Assembly: GCA_910577925.1 (NCBI GenBank) | Contig: CAJTOI010000003.1 | Location: 124,001-188,000 of the forward strand | Length of the DNA stretch: 64,000 nt | Reading direction: 5' to 3' | Source: an uncultured Roseburia sp. | GTDB taxonomy: Bacteria; Bacillota; Clostridia; Lachnospirales; Lachnospiraceae | In this document: positions 15,586-24,450 of the stretch, piece by piece | Numbering within the stretch: the stretch's first letter is position 1 | How the letters are laid out: each line of letters opens with the position of its first letter | Made by a program: the position numbers and the translations under genes | Notes under the pieces: generated by a model | What the model was told of the DNA's origin: nothing | The model's input: only the letters and a program-made list of their open reading frames with translations | The model's database searches: none

Positions 15586-17343
15586 ATGAAAAAATACGGA
15601 AAATGGGCCGGCGGTGCGGCGCTTGCGCTGATTTTGCCGGCGGTATACTTTTACCTGCTGGAATTTTATACGAGGAATCCTTTTGAGCAGATACGCCCGT
15701 ATGCACATCTGTTTAATCTCCTGCTGTTTGAGATGGCGGGAGGGATTCTCTTTTGCATCTGCGGACGGCTGCGTATGTCCTGCCGGATTCTCGGGGCGGT
15801 TGCGATGGTATTCGGAATTGCCAACGCTTATGTGGTGCGGTTCCGCACAAACCCCATTGTGCCATGGGATATTTTTTCGCTGCGGACGGCCGCGAGTGTG
15901 GCGGACAACTATGATTTTACGCCGGATGTCCGGATGGTCGCGGTGACACTGCTGTTTCTCGCGGTTTTTGCCGCGCTGCAGCCGGTCAGGCTTCGGATCC
16001 GGTTTCCGCTGTGGATGCGTGCGGTTCCGGCCGCGGCGCTGTTTATCGCGCTTTCCGTTTTTTCGGGCGTTTTGCAGCAGGAGAGTTTTCAGAACAGATA
16101 TCGGCTGTACAATAAGCTGTTCACACCGACCGTTATGACAAAATATGACGGGACGGTCGTGACCCTCGTGATGAACATGGCCTACATGTCGATTGAGAGG
16201 CCCTCGGGGTACCGCGCCGCGGAGTCGGCGGAGATCTTGGCGGATTACGGGGAGACGGAGGTGGAAGAGACAGAGGAGCTTCCGAATATTATCGTGGTCA
16301 TGAACGAGGCGTTTTCCGATCTGGCGGTGCTCGGCGATTTTAAGACAAACATGGATTATATGCCGTTTGTGCACCGGCTGCAGGCGGGCGCGCCCGATAC
16401 GGTGACCGGCATGTTAAACGTCTCAGTGTGCGGCGGGAATACCGCAAATACGGAGTTTGAATTTCTGACCGGAAATACGATGGCGTTTCTGCCGCAGGGG
16501 AGCGTGCCCTATCAGCAGTACATAAACGGCAGCTGCGCCTCGCTCGCGGGCTATCTGGGGCAGCTCGGCTATCAGACCGCAGCGACGCACCCGTACAATG
16601 CAGGCGGCTGGGACAGGGACAGCGTGTATGACGGGATGGGGTTTGACGAGAGTATTTTCCGCGAGGGGTACGGCTCCGCTTACCGGATTCGGAATTATGT
16701 GAGCGACGAGAGCTGTGTGGATAAGCTGATTGAGCTGTACGAAGAGAAGGAGGAGGGACGTCCGCTGTTTGCGTTCTGCGTGACGATGCAGAACCACGGC
16801 GGTTATGAGGAGGCGACGGAGGATTTTACGCCGGATGTGTCTGTCGAAGGGACGGACAATTATTCGCTGGAACAGTATTTATCCCTTATCCGGGTGTCGG
16901 ATGCGGCCATGGAGCGGCTGACGCAGTACTTTGCGGCGGCGGATGAGAAAACGGTGGTGGTAATCTTCGGCGATCACCAGCCGGGGGACGCAGTCGCAGG
17001 TCCCGTACTCTCGCTAAACGGCAAATCCTACCGCACGCTTGACGAGGAAGAACTGAAACTGCGCTATCAGGTGCCCTACGTTATCTGGGCGAACTACGAT
17101 ATCGAGGAAGAGCAGAACGCCGATACGAGCGCAAACTATCTCGGCGCGGAGCTTCTGCGGCGTGCGGGAGTGCCGACGGACGCATATCAGAATTTCCTGC
17201 TTGAGCTGAAAGAGGTTTACCCGATTTTTTCCACCGTGCGGACGGTGGATGCGGACGGCGCCGAGACAGAGCCGGACGCCGGGGACGAATGGATAGAGCG
17301 GTACCGGAAATTGCAGTATTACCGTCTGTTTGACGAGGAATAG
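15586..17343 (+). CDS. LtaS-type phosphoglycerol transferase (membrane sulfatase fold)
   Basis: 585 residues. Five hydrophobic segments in the first 170 residues are followed by an extracellular alkaline-phosphatase-type domain. Metal and nucleophile motifs are present: NIIVVMNEAFSDL, CGGNTANTEFEFLTGN (candidate nucleophile Thr), and VVIFGDHQPGD. The family transfers glycerol phosphate from phosphatidylglycerol to build lipoteichoic acid or related polymers. The gene for a YfhO-type membrane protein begins three bases after the stop, so the two act together. The exact polymer is not shown by the sequence. Confidence 0.88.
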   Translation: MKKYGKWAGGAALALILPAVYFYLLEFYTRNPFEQIRPYAHLFNLLLFEMAGGILFCICGRLRMSCRILGAVAMVFGIANAYVVRFRTNPIVPWDIFSLRTAASVADNYDFTPDVRMVAVTLLFLAVFAALQPVRLRIRFPLWMRAVPAAALFIALSVFSGVLQQESFQNRYRLYNKLFTPTVMTKYDGTVVTLVMNMAYMSIERPSGYRAAESAEILADYGETEVEETEELPNIIVVMNEAFSDLAVLGDFKTNMDYMPFVHRLQAGAPDTVTGMLNVSVCGGNTANTEFEFLTGNTMAFLPQGSVPYQQYINGSCASLAGYLGQLGYQTAATHPYNAGGWDRDSVYDGMGFDESIFREGYGSAYRIRNYVSDESCVDKLIELYEEKEEGRPLFAFCVTMQNHGGYEEATEDFTPDVSVEGTDNYSLEQYLSLIRVSDAAMERLTQYFAAADEKTVVVIFGDHQPGDAVAGPVLSLNGKSYRTLDEEELKLRYQVPYVIWANYDIEEEQNADTSANYLGAELLRRAGVPTDAYQNFLLELKEVYPIFSTVRTVDADGAETEPDAGDEWIERYRKLQYYRLFDEE

Positions 17344-17346
17344 AAC

Positions 17347-19863
17347 ATGGTTTATATTGACATCGATAAGAAAAAACTTTCATTGGCAGCGGCATTTTTT
17401 CTTCCGCTGTTTATCACGGCTGCAATCTGTATCAACCGGGGGGTATACCCTTTTGGAGACAGGTGTATTCTCCATGTGGATATGTACCATCAGTACTGTC
17501 CGTTTTTCTCCGAGTTTCTGCAGAATATCAGAGACGGCAGCCTGTTTTCCTATTCGTGGAATATCGGGCTTGGGGCGGATTTTGTCTCTCTGTATGCCTA
17601 TTATCTGGCAAGCCCTCTAAACTGGCTGATTGTGCTGTGTCCGGGAAATGCGGTTGTTGAATTTATGACGATTCTCGTGGTGGTAAAGATTGCGGCCTGC
17701 GGTCTTACGGCGGCGTATTATCTTTGCAGGCATTTTGAGAGGGAGCATATGGCTGCTGCGGTGTTCGGCACCGCCTACGCGCTGTGCGCGTTTACGGCGG
17801 CGTATTCCTGGAATATTATGTGGACCGACTGCATGGCGCTCCTGCCGCTGATTCTCCTCGGGCTTGAGCGTCTGATAAAAGAGGGGCGGCCGCTTTTGTA
17901 TTACGGGACGCTCGCGCTCTGCATTTTCAGCAATTATTATATATCGATCATGATCTGCATTTTTCTGGTATTCTGGTTTCTGCTTATCTGGGCGGAAAAC
18001 CGCGGAACGGGAATCCGTGCCTGGGTGCGGTTTGCGTGGTATTCCGCGCTCGCGGGCGGAACGGGGGCCGTGCTGATTGTCCCCACCGCGATTGTGCTGG
18101 GGTACAGCGGCGCCGGGGGCATTTCTTTTCCGAAGTCGGTCGAATGGTATTTTGACCTCATATCGGAGCTGTCCCGCCATTTCGTGCTGACGGAGACTTA
18201 CACGGGGAGCGAGCACTGGCCGAATCTGTATTGCGGGCTGTTTGTGCCGGTGCTGTTTGTGCTGTATCTGCTGAACAGAGAAATTTCCTGGAAACGCAAA
18301 GTGCCGCGGGTTTTTCTGGCGGTGCTGTTTGTGCTCAGCTTTTCGAATAACATTCTGGACTTTTTCTGGCACGGGCTGCATTTTCCCACATCCCTGCCGG
18401 GGCGGCAGAGTTTTATTTACTGTTTTCTGCTGCTTGTGATCTGTTTTGAGGCATTCTGCAGACTGCGCGGAAACCGCGTCTGGCATCTTCTGGTGGCCAC
18501 GAATGTGTGTGTGGCATTCCTGATGTGCGCGTATTTTCTCGCGGAGGATCGGGCGGAACAGACCATGCGTTTCGTGATGACCGCAGCGTTTTTCTGCTGT
18601 TATCTGATTCTGCTGACGGGGTATCTTGCGGGGGCAAAGAGGGTGCGGCGCCTGCTGGCCTCAGTCGGAGCTTTTGCGGTGATCGCGGAGCTTGCGATGA
18701 ATCTTGCAGTCACAGGACTTGAGACGGTAAGCAGGACGTCTTACCACAGGGAGCGGGAGAGCTATCGGATACTGCTGGAGCGGGCAGAGGCCATGGCGGA
18801 AGATGCGGGAGTGCTGTTTTACCGGACAGAGCAGCTTGAGCGCAAGACAAAAAACGACGCTGCGCTCTACGGTTATCATTCGGCGACGCAGTTTTCCTCG
18901 CTGATGAATCTGAATGTCAGCCATTTTTATCAGGACGTGGGAATGGAGGGCGGCAAGAATTTTTACAGCTACAGCGGGGCCACGCCGCTTTTGGAGGCGA
19001 TGCTTTCGGTGCGCTATGTGCTTGCGGACAATGACAGAGAGGCGGGGCCGCTGCGCGCGCTTCTCACATCCGCGGGGGAGTACTCCCTGTACGAAAACCG
19101 CTATACGCTGCCGCTTGGGTTTGTGATGGATGAGGCCGCGGCAGAGGCATGGGATTACGACGGGCCGGGCGATATCGAAACTCAGAACCGGCTGGCGTAT
19201 CTGCTTGGCGCGGACGACGCGATGCTTGTGCCGGTGGAATCCGTATCCGAACCGGGAAAATCGGGCTTTACGGCGGAGCGGACCGGATATTATTACGCGG
19301 CCTACGAAAAGACGTCAATCGGAAACCTGACGGAACAGACAAGCGACGGCAGAAGCAGATCCTATACCAAGGTGTCTCACGGCTACACGCTCGACCTCGG
19401 CTACTGTGAGGAGGGCGTCGAGGTGACGGTCACAAACACCGACAATGAGGAGCTGCCGCTTCGGGTATATTATCTGAATCTCGACGCTTTTTATCAGGCG
19501 TATGAGGCGCTTGGCAGTCAGCCGTTTGTGCTGACTTTGTTTGAAAACAACCGCATCGAGGGGACGGTGCGGCTTGTGGAGGCCGGCCGTCTGATCTTTT
19601 CCGTTGCAGACGAGCAGGGATGGACGCTTTTTGTGGACGGGAAGGAGACGGAGTCCGAGACGTTTGCGGAGGCGTTTATCAGTACGCGGCTTGCGCCGGG
19701 GGAGCATCAAATTACGCTGCGCTATGAGACGCCGGGACTTCGGGCGGGTGCCGCCTGCTCGGGGATTTGTCTGCTGCTTGCGGCGGCAAGCATTTATCTT
19801 TCCGGCAGGAAAAAGGGGGAAGGGCAGGAAGCGGATTCAGAAAAAAACGTCGATTCGGAATAA
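17347..19863 (+). CDS. YfhO family polytopic membrane protein
   Basis: 838 residues with about a dozen hydrophobic segments in the first two thirds and one at the C-terminus (SGICLLLAAASIYL). The opening loop RGVYPFGDRCILHVDMYHQY matches the YfhO start, where the Asp residues are typical of GT-C glycosyltransferases. YfhO proteins are known to glycosylate teichoic acids from lipid-linked sugar. The large extracellular region (about 470-790) is consistent. It is coupled to the LtaS-type gene, which suggests glycosylation of that polymer. Confidence 0.87.
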   Translation: MVYIDIDKKKLSLAAAFFLPLFITAAICINRGVYPFGDRCILHVDMYHQYCPFFSEFLQNIRDGSLFSYSWNIGLGADFVSLYAYYLASPLNWLIVLCPGNAVVEFMTILVVVKIAACGLTAAYYLCRHFEREHMAAAVFGTAYALCAFTAAYSWNIMWTDCMALLPLILLGLERLIKEGRPLLYYGTLALCIFSNYYISIMICIFLVFWFLLIWAENRGTGIRAWVRFAWYSALAGGTGAVLIVPTAIVLGYSGAGGISFPKSVEWYFDLISELSRHFVLTETYTGSEHWPNLYCGLFVPVLFVLYLLNREISWKRKVPRVFLAVLFVLSFSNNILDFFWHGLHFPTSLPGRQSFIYCFLLLVICFEAFCRLRGNRVWHLLVATNVCVAFLMCAYFLAEDRAEQTMRFVMTAAFFCCYLILLTGYLAGAKRVRRLLASVGAFAVIAELAMNLAVTGLETVSRTSYHRERESYRILLERAEAMAEDAGVLFYRTEQLERKTKNDAALYGYHSATQFSSLMNLNVSHFYQDVGMEGGKNFYSYSGATPLLEAMLSVRYVLADNDREAGPLRALLTSAGEYSLYENRYTLPLGFVMDEAAAEAWDYDGPGDIETQNRLAYLLGADDAMLVPVESVSEPGKSGFTAERTGYYYAAYEKTSIGNLTEQTSDGRSRSYTKVSHGYTLDLGYCEEGVEVTVTNTDNEELPLRVYYLNLDAFYQAYEALGSQPFVLTLFENNRIEGTVRLVEAGRLIFSVADEQGWTLFVDGKETESETFAEAFISTRLAPGEHQITLRYETPGLRAGAACSGICLLLAAASIYLSGRKKGEGQEADSEKNVDSE

Positions 19864-19865
19864 CA

Positions 19866-19958
19866 GTCCCGTTTATGGGACATAAAAAACAGACCTGTCC
19901 GAAATACGGGACAGATAATGAGATACACTCCTTTTATCAAAGACAAAAAGGAGTGTAT
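19866..19958 (+). promoter_or_regulatory. Leader with three successive hairpins
   Basis: Three inverted repeats lie between yfhO and a 33-residue ORF. The first is GTCCC/GGGAC (from 19866). The second is CTGTCC/GGACAG with a GAAATACG loop (about 19895-19914). The third is a perfect 13-bp stem, ATACACTCCTTTT (19923-19935) and its complement (19946-19958). The third stem's 3' arm contains the AAGGAG ribosome site and is followed by five T. It could act as the yfhO terminator, sequester the ribosome site, or both. The first two hairpins share GGGACA, so alternative pairing is possible. Confidence 0.6.
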
Positions 19959-19962
19959 TTTT

Positions 19963-20064
19963 ATGAAAGGATATATTGTAGAAGCAGGCTATATGGGATT
20001 TGTGGACGGAAGATACATGCTGTTTGCCAACGAGGAGGATTACAGGGAGTATTTTGAGGAATAG
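19963..20064 (+). CDS. 33-residue small protein
   Basis: Starts MKGYIVEAGYMGFVDGRYM and ends in an acidic, aromatic-rich tail (DYREYFEE). There are no cysteines and no signal. The AAGGAG site sits in the 3' arm of a 13-bp hairpin. The last 25 bp overlap the 3' end of the convergent AraC/GyrI gene. I know of similar mini-proteins only as unnamed ORFs in gut Clostridia (memory, not a search). Confidence 0.55.
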   Translation: MKGYIVEAGYMGFVDGRYMLFANEEDYREYFEE

Positions 20065-20912
20065 GCGCGTACCGGAATCCACACTTCCGCATAGTATGCG
20101 GGGTCCTGTGTGCCGCCGCCGAAATCGGAGGGATTGCTGTAGGATTCGATATTGTAGCCCTCGGCAATCTCGTATCGGCCTGCGGGAAGCCATTCGGAAA
20201 AAATTCTGCGGTTGACATCCTGCAGCGAAAGCGGCATGGGTCCCCTGCAGGGGAAAATTGCCCATGTGTGGGCGGGAATTTCACATAATTCAAGGTTCTT
20301 TTTTGCGGCGGCGTCTGCCCGGAAGTCATCCGCAATCATATAGCGGAATTGACTGCCGGCCATTTCCGTATCAAAGCAGATCCCGTACATACCTGTTACG
20401 GCTTTTTCTTCTGCCCGTACATGTACTTCATCCCAATATGCCGGAATATCGGTGTTTGCCGATTCGTAGGAAAATGTTTTAGAAACGCCCATCACTTTGA
20501 ATGCGGGTTTTTCTTCGATTCTGTAATTCATGATTGTACCTCCCTCCAGTGATAATCGAATGTGCAGCGGCGCAAAAGAGTTGAGGGCGGCGCCGTTTTT
20601 CCTTATGTCGGTCGGAGTGCTTCCGTGAAAGCGTGCAAAAGCTTTTGTGAAGCTGTCCGGCGAATCGTAGCCGTATTTTACGGCCAAATCGATGATCCTG
20701 GCATCGGACGACAGCAGTTCGCTTCCGGCCAGCGATAACCGTCTCATGCGGATATATTCGCCGACCGTATATCCGCACAGCATGGAAAACCCTTTCTGAA
20801 AATAGAATGAGGATACGTTTACTTCCGAAGCGATTCTGCCGATCGTCAGCTCTTCGGTGATGTTGTTCTCAATGTATGCGATTGCTCGCTCTATGGTTTT
20901 TACCCAATCCAT
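20040..20912 (-). CDS. AraC family regulator with GyrI-like effector domain
   Basis: 290 residues. The first 100 carry the double helix-turn-helix of AraC proteins: ELTIGRIASEVNVSSFYFQK, then IIDLAVKYGYDSPDSFTKAF, FHGSTPTDIR. Residues from about 133 form a GyrI-like small-molecule-binding domain (EKPAFKVMGVSKTF, IPAHTWAIFPCRG, EVWIPV). I start at the ATG preceded by GGGAGGTACCG, dropping a 31-residue upstream extension. The family often controls drug-responsive genes. Its nearest partner is the transglutaminase gene upstream. Confidence 0.9.
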   Translation of the reverse strand: MDWVKTIERAIAYIENNITEELTIGRIASEVNVSSFYFQKGFSMLCGYTVGEYIRMRRLSLAGSELLSSDARIIDLAVKYGYDSPDSFTKAFARFHGSTPTDIRKNGAALNSFAPLHIRLSLEGGTIMNYRIEEKPAFKVMGVSKTFSYESANTDIPAYWDEVHVRAEEKAVTGMYGICFDTEMAGSQFRYMIADDFRADAAAKKNLELCEIPAHTWAIFPCRGPMPLSLQDVNRRIFSEWLPAGRYEIAEGYNIESYSNPSDFGGGTQDPAYYAEVWIPVRAYSSKYSL

Positions 20913-20967
20913 ATACGGTACCTCCCTGTCGATAAAAGGTGTGCGCCCTTGTCCTCTGAAAGCAGGG

Positions 20968-21888
20968 TCATTTATATTCTGCGCCGTGAGCCAAGTTCCC
21001 CACAAGAGGACTGTTTAAGATTCTGAACTTTCGCTCCTGTTCCCAAAGCGTACACAGTTTGTCAAAATAGCGGTCGGGCTCCGAGAGCCACTCTGCCAGC
21101 GCATCGAGTTCCTGCAGTTCCTTTTCGGTGAGCCCGTCAAGCCGTTGGTCTAAGTAGGCGGGCAGAAGCGTGTAGGTCAGTTCGTTGTTCATAAGCGCGT
21201 GAAAATCATAAATCAGATAGCGGATCAGCGCAGGGAGCGCACAGGTTCCGCGTGTGTCCGCATACACATACCGGGTTCCGTCCGTTTTTCCGCTTCTCAC
21301 GGAAAGGTAGGCGTCGGCGGCCCAGTCAAAACTGTCTTTTGGCATGTCATACTGTGAAAGGGGCATTCCGGATTCCTCATAAAAGCCGTCCGCGTCAAAT
21401 GTAATCCAACGCCCTTCTTTTTCGCTGTAATATTGATTGATCCAGTGATCCATGCTGACTCCTTTTTTAAAATAAGGTGCAAATCCGGCCCGGCATCTCG
21501 CCGGAATGCCTTTGGCTTTCAGAATCGCACTCATAAGTACGGACACATAGCGGCAGGTTACGACAAGCTTGTGTTCGGTTGCCCGGTCCGGCACAAACCC
21601 GCGTGCATCCAGCCGGAACAGTTCCGAGACAAGCGCCGGGGCGGTGATAAAGATGTCGTCTTCACACCGCATCCGGTACCAGGGATAGCGGTTCATATCG
21701 CCGTACAAAAGGGTTTCGTTTGCGTTGGTATTTCCTTCTTTTAAAGTGACTCTGTGTATTACCTGTGCGCAGATTCGTCTGCCCAGAGCGGGAATATCGT
21801 CCGGCAGAGAGCGGAAATAATCTCCGTAACCGCCCGCAAAGGTAAATGTTCCCGTCTTTTTGTAATGCTCAAGAATGTGTTTTTCCAT
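20968..21888 (-). CDS. Transglutaminase-like protein
   Basis: 306 residues. A transglutaminase/papain-like core is visible with the triad C112 (VVTCRYVSVLMSAIL), H148 (SMDHWINQYY) and D165 (WITFDAD), in the usual order. No signal peptide is seen, so it is probably cytoplasmic. The substrate is unknown. An AraC/GyrI regulator follows after 55 bp in the same operon. The start has GGAGGATAT upstream. Confidence 0.85.
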   Translation of the reverse strand: MEKHILEHYKKTGTFTFAGGYGDYFRSLPDDIPALGRRICAQVIHRVTLKEGNTNANETLLYGDMNRYPWYRMRCEDDIFITAPALVSELFRLDARGFVPDRATEHKLVVTCRYVSVLMSAILKAKGIPARCRAGFAPYFKKGVSMDHWINQYYSEKEGRWITFDADGFYEESGMPLSQYDMPKDSFDWAADAYLSVRSGKTDGTRYVYADTRGTCALPALIRYLIYDFHALMNNELTYTLLPAYLDQRLDGLTEKELQELDALAEWLSEPDRYFDKLCTLWEQERKFRILNSPLVGNLAHGAEYK

Positions 21889-21960
21889 AAATATATCCTC
21901 CGAAACAGTATTGTGCGGTGCCGCGGCCTGCGGGCCGCGTGTCTTTGCGCCGTGCCTTTG

Positions 21961-21969
21961 AGTATACCA
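21961..21969 (-). promoter_or_regulatory. Extended -10 promoter for the transglutaminase operon
   Basis: Minus strand TG-G-TATACT, about 75 bp before the start codon. No clear -35. Confidence 0.45.
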
Positions 21970-22072
21970 CTTTAAAATGCGGCATTTCCGATGATAAATG
22001 CTGTGTTTTGTCCGGCGGTTTCATTCCGTCCGAATGTATTTTCGACATGTCCGAAAAAATATTCTGCGGGTG

Positions 22073-22101
22073 TTGAGGTTTTTTTCGTTTTCACGTATAC
22101 T
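22073..22101 (+). promoter_or_regulatory. Promoter for the thioesterase-pepP unit
   Basis: TTGAGG (22073-22078), 17 bp, TATACT (22096-22101), about 45 bp before the thioesterase start. Confidence 0.6.
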
Positions 22102-22145
22102 ACTATATAGAATTTTGGCTGCTATGGGAAGGAGTATGATTTTGG

Positions 22146-22610
22146 ATGGCAGAAAAGGAAATTGAAGTATACGGAACACATGTGGACGCAATGAGAATAC
22201 GCCCCTACGAGCATCATGCAAAGTATTACGAGACGGACCAGATGGGAATTATCCATCACTCCAACTACATCAAATGGATGGAGGAGGCGCGGATGGATCT
22301 GATGGAGCAGATCGGGCTCTCGTACAAGCAGATGGAGGAGATGGAGATTATCAGCCCGGTGCTGTCTGTGTCCTGCGAGTATCACAGCATGGTACATTTT
22401 GACGATGTGGTGGTGATCGAGCCGCGTATTGTCAAGTACAACGGGATCAAACTGGAAGTGGAATACCGGATCACGGACAAAAAGACCGGCGAGCTGCGGA
22501 CGACGGCGAAGAGTTCCCACTGTTTTCTGACCCGTGCGGGACGGCCGATTTCGCTGAAGCGTTCCTACCCGGAACTCGACACGAAGTTTTTTGAATTTGC
22601 GGATAACTGA
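22146..22610 (+). CDS. Acyl-CoA thioesterase, hotdog fold (YbgC/FadM type)
   Basis: 154 residues. The active-site signature of the 4-hydroxybenzoyl-CoA thioesterase group is present as YYETDQMGIIHHSNYIKWME, with the catalytic Asp. The first 24 residues are an extension before the core. The family hydrolyses acyl-CoA or acyl-ACP; the substrate cannot be told. The stop lies 13 bp before the start of the peptidase gene. Confidence 0.88.
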   Translation: MAEKEIEVYGTHVDAMRIRPYEHHAKYYETDQMGIIHHSNYIKWMEEARMDLMEQIGLSYKQMEEMEIISPVLSVSCEYHSMVHFDDVVVIEPRIVKYNGIKLEVEYRITDKKTGELRTTAKSSHCFLTRAGRPISLKRSYPELDTKFFEFADN

Positions 22611-22623
22611 AATGGAGATTACT

Positions 22624-24414
22624 ATGATACAGGAAAGACTTGCCGCGCTGCGCGGTGAAATGAAAAAGAGAGAGATTGACATTTACGTGGTGCCGACGGC
22701 CGATTTTCACGAGTCGGAGTATGTGGGAGATTATTTTAAGGCCAGAAAGTTTATCACCGGCTTTACCGGCTCCGCGGGAACCGCGGTGATCACGATGACG
22801 GAGGCGGGGCTTTGGACCGACGGCCGCTATTTCGTACAGGCCGAAGCACAGCTTTCGGGAAGTACGGTGACGCTGTACCGGATGGGCGAGGAGGGCGTTC
22901 CGAAGGTGGACGAGTTTCTCGCGGATCGTCTCCCGGAGGGCGGCCGGCTCGGGTTTGACGGGCGTGTCGTAAACGGAAACTGGGGAAAGCGTCTTTTGGC
23001 GCTCGCAGAAAAAAAGGGCGGCTCGCTTTCCGTGGACGAGGATCTGATTGACAGGATCTGGGAGGATCGTCCGGCGCTCTCAAAAAAGCCGGTGTTTCTT
23101 CTCGAAGAGAGATATTCCGGCCGCGGCACGGCGGATAAGCTTGCGGCCGTCCGCGCGGAAATGAAAAAAGAGGGAGCCGATGTTCATATCCTGACCTGCC
23201 TGTATGACATTGCATGGCTTTTGAATATCCGGGGCGGCGATATTGACTCCGTGCCGGTGGTGCTCTCCTATCTTGCGCTGACGGAGCGGGAGTGCATCTG
23301 GTTTCTGCAGGAGGAGGTCTTGGATGAGACGGCTGCCGCTTATCTGAGAGAGAACGGGATTGTCACAAGGCCCTACAACGATATCTATGACTATGTGCGG
23401 GAACTTCCGGCAGAGACGTGCGTGCTGGCGGACTGCGGGAGCGTCAATTATCGCATTGTGAGCAGCCTCAGAGAAGGCGTCCGCATTGCCGATAAGCCGA
23501 ATCCGACGGAACATATGAAAGCCGTGAAAAATCCGACGGAGGTGGAAAATACGCGTCTGGCGCATGTGAAGGACGGCGTGGCATTCACGAAGTTTATGTA
23601 CTGGCTGAAAACGAATATCGGAAAGGTTCCGATGACGGAGATTTCGGCGTCGGATTATCTGGAAGCGCGCAGAAGAGAGCAGGAACATTTTATCGAGTTA
23701 AGCTTTGACACGATCTGTGCATACGGCCCAAATGCGGCGATGATGCACTATGCGGCAACGCCGGAATCAAATGCCAAGCTTAGACCGGAAGGATTTCTTC
23801 TGGTGGATTCCGGCGGTCATTATTTTGAGGGGACGACGGATATCACGCGCACGATGGCGCTCGGCCCCGTCACGGACGAGATGCGGACGCATTTTACGGC
23901 CGTGTGCCGTTCCAACTTAAATCTTGCGGCGGCGAAATTCCTGCACGGCTGCACCGGCCTTAATCTCGATATTTTAGCGCGCGGGCCGCTGTGGGAGATG
24001 GGAATCGATTATCGGTGCGGCACCGGACACGGGGTCGGCTATCTGCTGAATGTGCACGAGGGCCCGAACGGGTTCCGCTGGAGAGTGGTTCCCGAGCGCC
24101 ATGACAATGGGGTGCTTGAGCCGGGCATGATTACGACGGACGAACCCGGCGTATACTTAGAGGGGAAATACGGCATCCGCACGGAGAATGAGCTGGTGTG
24201 CCGCGAGGCGGAGAAGAATGAGTACGGACAGTTCCTCTGCTTTGAGAATATCACCTATGCGCCGATTGATCTGGACGCCGTTGATCCGGAGCAGATGACG
24301 GGGCGGGAGCGCGCGCTGTTAAACGCGTATCACAAGAAGGTGTACGAGACGCTTTCTCCGCATATGACGGAGGAGGAAAACGAGTGGCTGAAAACGTATA
24401 CCCGTGACATATAA
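22624..24414 (+). CDS. pepP: Xaa-Pro aminopeptidase
   Basis: 596 residues from the ATG at 22624 (MIQERLAAL), the length of the three-domain aminopeptidase P group. Two creatinase-like N-terminal domains precede the pita-bread catalytic domain. Metal ligands are visible in VDSGGHYFEGTTDITRTM (two Asp), GTGHGVGYLLNVHEGP (His), TTDEPGVYLEG and RTENELV (two Glu). It removes N-terminal residues before proline, normally using two Mn ions in the cytoplasm. Confidence 0.93.
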   Translation: MIQERLAALRGEMKKREIDIYVVPTADFHESEYVGDYFKARKFITGFTGSAGTAVITMTEAGLWTDGRYFVQAEAQLSGSTVTLYRMGEEGVPKVDEFLADRLPEGGRLGFDGRVVNGNWGKRLLALAEKKGGSLSVDEDLIDRIWEDRPALSKKPVFLLEERYSGRGTADKLAAVRAEMKKEGADVHILTCLYDIAWLLNIRGGDIDSVPVVLSYLALTERECIWFLQEEVLDETAAAYLRENGIVTRPYNDIYDYVRELPAETCVLADCGSVNYRIVSSLREGVRIADKPNPTEHMKAVKNPTEVENTRLAHVKDGVAFTKFMYWLKTNIGKVPMTEISASDYLEARRREQEHFIELSFDTICAYGPNAAMMHYAATPESNAKLRPEGFLLVDSGGHYFEGTTDITRTMALGPVTDEMRTHFTAVCRSNLNLAAAKFLHGCTGLNLDILARGPLWEMGIDYRCGTGHGVGYLLNVHEGPNGFRWRVVPERHDNGVLEPGMITTDEPGVYLEGKYGIRTENELVCREAEKNEYGQFLCFENITYAPIDLDAVDPEQMTGRERALLNAYHKKVYETLSPHMTEEENEWLKTYTRDI

Positions 24415-24450
24415 TAGTCTCGCCGATAGACAGGCGCCGCGGGAGGCAGA

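Noticed and set aside
15544..16374. 276-residue minus-strand ORF inside the LtaS-type gene
   Set aside because: Arg/His-rich composition typical of antisense frames in GC-rich genes, and no ribosome site. The plus-strand protein has clear family motifs.
17617..18486. 289-residue minus-strand ORF inside yfhO
   Set aside because: Antisense shadow with basic, low-hydrophobic composition and no recognisable domain.
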